In this document: piece after piece, positions 58,977-64,000 of the stretch
Numbering within the stretch: position 1 is the first letter of the stretch
Layout of the letters: every line of letters begins with the position of its first letter
Assembly: GCA_014653375.1 (NCBI GenBank)
Contig: JACWEP010000001.1
Coordinates: 1-64,000 of the forward strand
Length of the DNA: 64,000 bases
Source of the DNA: Pelagibacterales bacterium SAG-MED48
GTDB lineage: Bacteria > Pseudomonadota > Alphaproteobacteria > Pelagibacterales > Pelagibacteraceae
Direction of reading: 5' to 3'
Translations under genes and position numbers: made by a program
The notes under the pieces: model-generated
What the model saw: the letters and a program-made list of their open reading frames with translations, nothing else
What the model was told of the DNA's origin: nothing
Database searches by the model: none

Positions 58977-59681
58977 TTATTTCTTCTCTTCAGAAGGTTT
59001 TTTATCATCACCCTCTTTCTTATCACCTTCAGCAGCTGTTTTGTCTCCATCTGTGGCAGCGGCCTCAGTTCCTGCTTCACCTTCTGCTGCTTCTGCTTCG
59101 GCTGGTTTCTCAGGTTCCTTCATAACTGTTGGTGCAGCAAGTGTTGCTATAACAAAATCTCTTCCTCTAATTGTTGGGGTAACATCTGTCTCTAAATTAA
59201 TAGACGATATTTTAAAACTTTCACCTATTTCAACTCCATCAAGATCAATTACGAGACTTTCTGGAATTTTTTCACTTGGACATCTTAATTCTACTTGTCT
59301 TCTAACGATGTTAAGAACACCACCTCTTTTTAAACCTGGTGACTTTTCATGATTAATGAATTGTACAGGTACTTCTATTCTTAATTTTACACCAGGAATA
59401 ACTCTTAAAAAGTCAACATGAATTGGATCATCAGTAATAACATGATATTTAATTTCTCTTGGAAGAACATTTTGAGGTTTTCCATCAACATTAAGTGTTA
59501 CTATATTTGATAAAAAATTTTCTTTCTCAATTAAAGCTTTTAATATCTTTTTTGAAATTGAAACTTTTTCATTTTGAGCCTCACCACCATATATTATAGC
59601 TGGAACATTCCCATTATTTCTAAGAACACTCAAATCACCCTTAGTTTTTGTGTCTCTTATGTTTGCGTCTAATAAATTCAT
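58977..59681 (-). CDS. rplY: Ribosomal protein bL25 (CTC/TL5 form)
   Basis: This is the 5S rRNA-binding large-subunit protein in its long, two-domain CTC form (234 residues). The L25 core has VPAIIYGGEAQNEKVSI (~27-43), a central DFLRVIPGVKLRIEVPVQF segment and a C-terminal beta domain. The last ~45 residues are low complexity, rich in Ala, Glu, Lys and Asp, and locally richer in G+C than the surroundings, giving a disordered acidic tail. The gene follows prs by 45 bases containing a small hairpin. Confidence 0.94.
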   Translation of the reverse strand: MNLLDANIRDTKTKGDLSVLRNNGNVPAIIYGGEAQNEKVSISKKILKALIEKENFLSNIVTLNVDGKPQNVLPREIKYHVITDDPIHVDFLRVIPGVKLRIEVPVQFINHEKSPGLKRGGVLNIVRRQVELRCPSEKIPESLVIDLDGVEIGESFKISSINLETDVTPTIRGRDFVIATLAAPTVMKEPEKPAEAEAAEGEAGTEAAATDGDKTAAEGDKKEGDDKKPSEEKK

Positions 59682-59688
59682 AAAATCA

Positions 59689-59703
59689 TGGGTTTTTAGC
59701 CCA
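59689..59703 (-). other. Small hairpin in the rplY leader
   Basis: TGGGT (59689-59693) and GCCCA (59699-59703) form a five-pair stem with a UUUUA-type loop, ending eight bases before the rplY ATG. It is too weak and lacks the following T run for a terminator. It could affect rplY translation, but there is no direct evidence. Confidence 0.3.
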
Positions 59704-59726
59704 AGTTCTTTAATAACTCAAGGTAA

Positions 59727-60659
59727 TTATTTAAATAAATCTGAAACAGATGTTGAGTTAGATATTCTTTTGATTGCTTCTCCCATTAAGGCTGAAATAG
59801 GCAGAACCTCAATGTTTTTAACACCTTTAATTTTATTATTATTGTCTATTGTATCTGTAATAACCAGATTTTTAATTACAGAATCTTTAATCTTTTTAAC
59901 AGCCTCACCACTTAATACCCCATGAGTAATATATACATAAACCTCTTTTGCACCTCTTACTTTAAGAGCTTTAGCGGCATTAACAATTGTTCCACCAGAG
60001 TCAATGATGTCATCAACAATTATACAAGTTTTACCTGTAACATCACCAATTACATTCATAACTTGTGATTGGCCAGGTTTTGGTCTTCTTTTGTCAACAA
60101 TAGCAAGTCCAACATTTAAAAGTTTACCTAATGCTCTAGCTCTTTCGGTACCACCAACATCGGGCGCAACACAAATAATATTTTTACTTTTTATCTTTTT
60201 TTTTATGTGTCTTGCAAAAATAGGAGTTGCAAACAAGTTATCAACTGGAATATCAAAAAAACCTTGAATTTGACCTGCATGTAAATCTACAGTTACAACT
60301 CTATCTGCACCAGCTTTAGTAATAAGGTTTGAAACAAGCTTAGCAGAGATTGAAGTTCTTGGGACAACTTTTCTATCCTGTCTAGCGTATCCAAAGTAAG
60401 GAATAACTGCGGTAATATTTTTTGCAGAAGATCTTTTTAGCGCATCTATACAAAGCAAAAGTTCCATTAAATTATCGTTGGCAGGTGATGAAACTGATTG
60501 AATGATAAAAATACTATTTCCTCTTATATTTTCATTTATCTCAACATAAATTTCACCATCAGAAAAATTTTTAATACTAGAGTTTACCAATTTAGATTTT
60601 AAATACTTTGCAATATTTTTACTAAGAGGTTTGTTGCTGTTTCCGGATAATAATTTCAT
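59727..60659 (-). CDS. prs: Ribose-phosphate pyrophosphokinase
   Basis: It makes PRPP from ribose 5-phosphate and ATP for purines, pyrimidines and His/Trp. [16 protein letters not shown] (~36-51), [10 protein letters not shown] (~92-101), [14 protein letters not shown] (~123-136) and the PRPP-binding [15 protein letters not shown] (~215-229) are all intact. The length is 310 residues. It is eight bases downstream of pgeF. Confidence 0.98.
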   Translation of the reverse strand: MKLLSGNSNKPLSKNIAKYLKSKLVNSSIKNFSDGEIYVEINENIRGNSIFIIQSVSSPANDNLMELLLCIDALKRSSAKNITAVIPYFGYARQDRKVVPRTSISAKLVSNLITKAGADRVVTVDLHAGQIQGFFDIPVDNLFATPIFARHIKKKIKSKNIICVAPDVGGTERARALGKLLNVGLAIVDKRRPKPGQSQVMNVIGDVTGKTCIIVDDIIDSGGTIVNAAKALKVRGAKEVYVYITHGVLSGEAVKKIKDSVIKNLVITDTIDNNNKIKGVKNIEVLPISALMGEAIKRISNSTSVSDLFK

Positions 60660-60667
60660 TAAAAAAC

Positions 60668-61426
60668 CTAATTAAGCATAATTATTGAAATATTTCTACC
60701 ATAATCATTATGTTTAAGCTTTAAAGCTCTTCTTGCACTAAAAAATTTATGTTTGATGTCAAAAGTATCAATTTTCAAAACATCTATATGTTTAATACCA
60801 TTTTTTTTAAGAGATGTATAAATATAACTGGTTAAATCAAAGTATAATTTTTTTTTATTAATTTTAAAAAACATTAAATTGTTTTTATTTTTTTTAATAA
60901 ATTTTTTTTTGAAATCTTCTTTAACTTCATAATTTTTTTGAGAAATTGAAGGACCTATTGCAGCAGTTATATCACTTAATTCACACCCTTTTTTTATCAT
61001 AAATTTAATTACATTATTTACAATGTCTTTATAGGCACCTTTCCATCCAGCATGAATAGCGGCTATTATTTTTTTTTTATCATCATAAATTAATATTGGG
61101 GAGCAATCAGCTGTCAACACAGCAATAGGCAAATATTTTTGATTGGTTATTATTGCATCAGCTTTAGGTTTTTTTTTATTTTTATATTTTTCATCAATAT
61201 AAATAAATTTATTGCTATGGATTTGATGAAGTAAAAAAATATTTTTTGCTTTACTGCTAATTTTTTTTCTAACTATATGTAAATTTTTTTTGACATTTGA
61301 TGTATTATCCTTTGAACCAGGTCCACAGTTTAAACTTTTATAAATGTTTTTTGATTTTCCACCAACACTGTTAAAAAAACCATGTTTTAAATTTTTTATC
61401 TTTAATAGTTTTTTTGACTCAATCAA
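60668..61426 (-). CDS. pgeF: YfiH/PgeF family multicopper-like protein
   Basis: This 252-residue protein of the DUF152/YfiH family includes peptidoglycan editing factors and purine nucleoside phosphorylase-like enzymes. The Cys/His motifs [12 protein letters not shown] (~109-120) and [10 protein letters not shown] (~127-136) hold the metal or catalytic residues, and [12 protein letters not shown] follows. Family function is debated; relatives were first called polyphenol oxidases. It overlaps midA by eight bases. Confidence 0.9.
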   Translation of the reverse strand: MIESKKLLKIKNLKHGFFNSVGGKSKNIYKSLNCGPGSKDNTSNVKKNLHIVRKKISSKAKNIFLLHQIHSNKFIYIDEKYKNKKKPKADAIITNQKYLPIAVLTADCSPILIYDDKKKIIAAIHAGWKGAYKDIVNNVIKFMIKKGCELSDITAAIGPSISQKNYEVKEDFKKKFIKKNKNNLMFFKINKKKLYFDLTSYIYTSLKKNGIKHIDVLKIDTFDIKHKFFSARRALKLKHNDYGRNISIIMLN

Positions 61427-62474
61427 CCTGGAAGCCTGTATTAAATTTATTTTTTGTTTTTTTTATCAGCATTACCTTAAATAATTCACCCATTTGTTTT
61501 TCATCAATTAGACGTCTTATTCTATAGAACAAATCTGTTTTTTTTGAAAATGGTATATTTTCACTTACCATCTCTGCTCTTTGAAGTATTCCCATACTTG
61601 TTAGGAATTTTTTTTGATTACTAACAATTGAATTTAGATCACTAAATTGTTCAATAAATTTGTTAAATAAATTAAAGTTAATATTATAAGTTATATCTGA
61701 ATCTCCAATATCCTCTAAAACATTGGAATATTTATGATTGTTTATAGCTTGGAGGGTTTCATGCATTTTAGAATTCAAATATCCATAATCAATTATTAAT
61801 ATTCCACCATCATTTGTTTTTACTATGTTGCAAATATTTTTTAAGTATTCAAAAGCATCTGGTGAATACTCAATGATATTTTGATTTTTTGAAATTTCAA
61901 AATTAAGTTGTTGTTCAATCTTTTTAATATCTATTAATTGTTCTTTAAATTCAGCCTTATTTTCTTCCTTTAAATCTACAAATCGCTCAATCCAATTCTC
62001 TTTTTTTTTAAAAAATTGTTTAATTGGTAAAGCATCAAAAAACTCATTAGCTAAAAAAATTGTTGGATGTGAATTGACTGGTTTAATATCTTTGATCCAG
62101 CTTATTTTTTCTAATTTTAAATTCTCCTTTTGATTGTTTATTAAAAAATCACTTTTTTCATGTATTAAAAAGCTAGAGCTATTAAAACATTCGGGAAAAT
62201 TTTTGAGTGTAGCCCATATAACCTTCATCATTTCACCATTTCCAGCACCCAACTCAAGCAAATTAAATTTTTTAGGTGAACCAATACTTTTCCAAAAAGT
62301 TACTACCCAAATAGCAATTATTTCTGAAAAAAGTCTTGTAATATTTGGGGCAGTAATAAAATCCCCATCTTTACCAAAAGGATTTTTTTTCATGTAATAA
62401 CCCGAGTCTTTATCGTAAAGAGCAAATTCTATAAATTTATCTAAAGGTAAACTAGTAGGTCTGTTTATTTTCAT
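61419..62474 (-). CDS. SAM-dependent methyltransferase, MidA/NDUFAF7 family
   Basis: This DUF185-family protein arginine methyltransferase is related to mitochondrial NDUFAF7, which methylates a complex I subunit during assembly. The N-terminal LDKFIEFALYDKDSGYYMKK (~11-30), the SAM loop LLELGAGNGEMMKVI (~72-86), FLANEFFDALPIKQF (~135-149) and LIIDYGY (~226) are visible. The length is 351 residues. The complex I role here is inferred. It overlaps lgt by 23 bases. Confidence 0.9.
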   Translation of the reverse strand: MKINRPTSLPLDKFIEFALYDKDSGYYMKKNPFGKDGDFITAPNITRLFSEIIAIWVVTFWKSIGSPKKFNLLELGAGNGEMMKVIWATLKNFPECFNSSSFLIHEKSDFLINNQKENLKLEKISWIKDIKPVNSHPTIFLANEFFDALPIKQFFKKKENWIERFVDLKEENKAEFKEQLIDIKKIEQQLNFEISKNQNIIEYSPDAFEYLKNICNIVKTNDGGILIIDYGYLNSKMHETLQAINNHKYSNVLEDIGDSDITYNINFNLFNKFIEQFSDLNSIVSNQKKFLTSMGILQRAEMVSENIPFSKKTDLFYRIRRLIDEKQMGELFKVMLIKKTKNKFNTGFQVD

Positions 62475-63234
62475 TTTTAAGATAAAATAAAATTATTCCA
62501 ATCACAAAGAATATTAAGCTAATAATTTGTCCCATTGATAGTTCAAAAATTAAGTAACCTAGTTGTTCATCAGGCACTCTAACAAATTCAATAAAGAATC
62601 TAAATAGAGAATAAAAGATTAAAAATAACCCTGAAATCAAACCAGGTTTTTTTAGATAATCTTTATTTTTAAAGTACATTAATATTATGAATAATATAAC
62701 ACCCTCTAAAATTGCCTCATATAGTTGCGAAGGATGTCTTGATAAGTTATCAACCTGGATAAATGTTACAGCCCAAGGGATATCTGTAGGTGTTCCATAA
62801 AGTTCTGAGTTTATAAAATTTGCCAATCTTCCAAAAAAAATTCCAATCGGAGCCACCAATGAAACTAAGTCCATATATAAAAAAGAATCTTGATTATTTC
62901 TTTTTGAAAATAGAATGGTAGCAACAATTATACCTATCAAGCCTCCATGAAAAGACATGCCACCTTCCCAAACTTTAAAAATATCAAAAAGATTATTTAT
63001 ATAATAATTAAAATTATAAAAAATTATATATCCCAGTCTACCACCTATAATTATTCCAATCACTAGGTAGGTTACATAATCGTCAAATTTTTCATTTATA
63101 TCAGATTTTTGAATGAGTACTTTCTTACACAATAACCAACCAATAATAATTCCTGCAATGTATGCTAAAGAATACCACCTAATTTCAAATGATATAATTT
63201 GAAAAGCAACTGGGTCAAAATTATTGATGAACAT
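62452..63234 (-). CDS. lgt: Prolipoprotein diacylglyceryl transferase
   Basis: This is the first step of lipoprotein maturation, adding diacylglycerol to the lipobox Cys. Seven hydrophobic segments are visible. GGMSFHGGLIG (~90-100) and the signature GRLANFINSELYG (~135-147) are intact, and HPSQLYEA (~166) follows. The length is 260 residues. It complements lspA, found elsewhere in the window. Confidence 0.97.
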   Translation of the reverse strand: MFINNFDPVAFQIISFEIRWYSLAYIAGIIIGWLLCKKVLIQKSDINEKFDDYVTYLVIGIIIGGRLGYIIFYNFNYYINNLFDIFKVWEGGMSFHGGLIGIIVATILFSKRNNQDSFLYMDLVSLVAPIGIFFGRLANFINSELYGTPTDIPWAVTFIQVDNLSRHPSQLYEAILEGVILFIILMYFKNKDYLKKPGLISGLFLIFYSLFRFFIEFVRVPDEQLGYLIFELSMGQIISLIFFVIGIILFYLKNENKQTY

Positions 63235-63266
63235 TTTAAATAATACTTATAAGGTATATATTATAT

Positions 63267-63518
63267 ATGAAAAACTCTAAATTTATAATTGATAAACTCG
63301 GTAAGCTTTTTGAGCAAGGTATTATTTCCTCAAAAGATCTTAGTTCAGAGCTTTTTAATATTTTAAAATCAAAAAGAGATGAAATTGTTTTTAAGATGAA
63401 ACTTACAAGTAAAGATGAATTTGATGTTCTATCTAAAAGAGTTGAAAATTTAGAGAATAAAATAAAAAAATTAGAAATTAAGAAAAGAAAAAATACTAAA
63501 CAGGCAAAAAGATCTTAA
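63267..63518 (+). CDS. UbiK/BMFP-like coiled-coil accessory protein
   Basis: This 83-residue protein is predicted to be amphipathic helix then coiled coil. The pattern RDEIVFKMKLTSKDEFDVLSKRVENLE (within ~41-67) matches the BMFP/UbiK family, whose members help late ubiquinone synthesis. The C-terminal third is Lys-rich. It is divergent from lgt across 32 bases, and its 3' end overlaps the histidine kinase by 23 bases. Confidence 0.72.
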   Translation: MKNSKFIIDKLGKLFEQGIISSKDLSSELFNILKSKRDEIVFKMKLTSKDEFDVLSKRVENLENKIKKLEIKKRKNTKQAKRS

Positions 63519-64000
63519 CACGTAGCCCATTCATTTTAGACTTTTCAAGCATTATATTACCTCCATGTGATCTCACAATATCTGAGGCAATAGATAGACC
63601 GAGACCCACACTTGATTTAGAGTCCGCTCGTCCTTTATCTATCTTATAGAAGGGCTTAAATACATTTTCATATTCTTTACTTGGTATACCTGGGCCATCA
63701 TCGTCAATTATAATAAATAAATTTGTATTTTTTTTATTGAGTTTAATCTCAACTTTATTTGCATATTTTAATGCATTATCAATTATATTATTTAGACATC
63801 GATTAATTAAGTTTTTTCTACCACTATAATAAACTCTTGGTACCAGATCTTGTAAGATATTATTGTTCGCATATTTATTGATAACATCTTCTATTAATTG
63901 AGATAAATTAAATGCCTCATCTTTTTCCATGTATGATGAGCTGGTAAATTGGAGATATTCATTAAGCATTTTTTCCATTTCATTAATATCTTCAGTTAAT
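63496..64000 (-). CDS. Sensor histidine kinase, C-terminal part (EnvZ-like), cut by the window end
   Basis: The open frame continues past base 64000, so only about 168 C-terminal residues are seen. They include the end of the dimerisation helix (DINEMEKMLNEYLQF), the N box NRCLNNIIDNALKYA, the G1 motif DDDGPGIP, and the G2 motif SSVGLGLSIASDIVRSHGG. This is a complete HATPase_c domain. The EMEKMLNEYLQF wording resembles EnvZ-type kinases. The phospho-acceptor His and sensor domain lie outside the window. Confidence 0.88.
   Translation of the reverse strand, partial: LTEDINEMEKMLNEYLQFTSSSYMEKDEAFNLSQLIEDVINKYANNNILQDLVPRVYYSGRKNLINRCLNNIIDNALKYANKVEIKLNKKNTNLFIIIDDDGPGIPSKEYENVFKPFYKIDKGRADSKSSVGLGLSIASDIVRSHGGNIMLEKSKMNGLRVKIFLPV

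Overview
The window looks like a stretch of a SAR11-type (Pelagibacterales) alphaproteobacterial genome. The reasons are strong A+T bias, 0-50 base spacers with many overlapping start and stop codons, very small proteins for their families, and alphaproteobacterial gene orders: groES-groEL-HAD-ribF-ileS-lspA-DUF3035, ctaCDB-coxF-ctaG-ctaE-surf1, ispH-thrB-rnhA, and petABC. No insertion sequence, prophage, CRISPR array or rRNA operon is visible. The longest non-coding stretch is about 190 bases (2024-2215), so there is no 300-base gap to describe.

Layout. 1-200: an apparent chimeric contig end, made of a 120-base exact inverted copy of groEL fused to the last codons of a membrane protein. 197-6000: typA, a DEAD-box RNA helicase, a tiny basic ORF, and groESL with a heat-shock-like promoter and a clear hairpin terminator. 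6114-12536: HAD phosphatase, ribF, ileS, lspA, a BamF-like lipoprotein, pgi. 12528-20204: rsmD, purD, DUF2093, then the lipid A block lpxL-lpxK-waaA-msbA and ubiA. 20254-24150: DUF2721, a quinone oxidoreductase, pirin, a twin CDGSH protein, a dehalogenase, rsmE. 24211-29720: cytochrome aa3 oxidase operon with its assembly factors, including a 41-residue CoxF-like protein. 29721-32967: thrC, peroxiredoxin, rnhA, thrB.

32968-44245 is a long minus-strand run. It reads dciA, a DsbA-like thioredoxin, smc, the F0 ATP synthase genes (atpI-B-E-F'-F), then retinal synthesis (crtI-crtB-crtY-blh), ispH, thrB, rnhA. IspH supplies isoprenoid units, CrtB/CrtI/CrtY make beta-carotene and Blh cleaves it to retinal, presumably for a proteorhodopsin encoded elsewhere. 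44246-54675: mutY, an FAD monooxygenase, the CcrM adenine methyltransferase with three GANTC sites in front of it, rnhB, a small membrane protein, a uracil-DNA glycosylase, a TPR protein, ispE, tRNA-Gln, cca, greA, hemF, trmL. 54768-57326: cytochrome bc1 operon. 57303-63234: ychF, pth, rplY, prs, pgeF, midA, lgt. The window ends with a UbiK-like gene and a truncated sensor histidine kinase.

The most unusual item is the SMC protein. At 857 residues it keeps both ATPase head halves, but the centre of its coiled coil shows no recognisable hinge domain.
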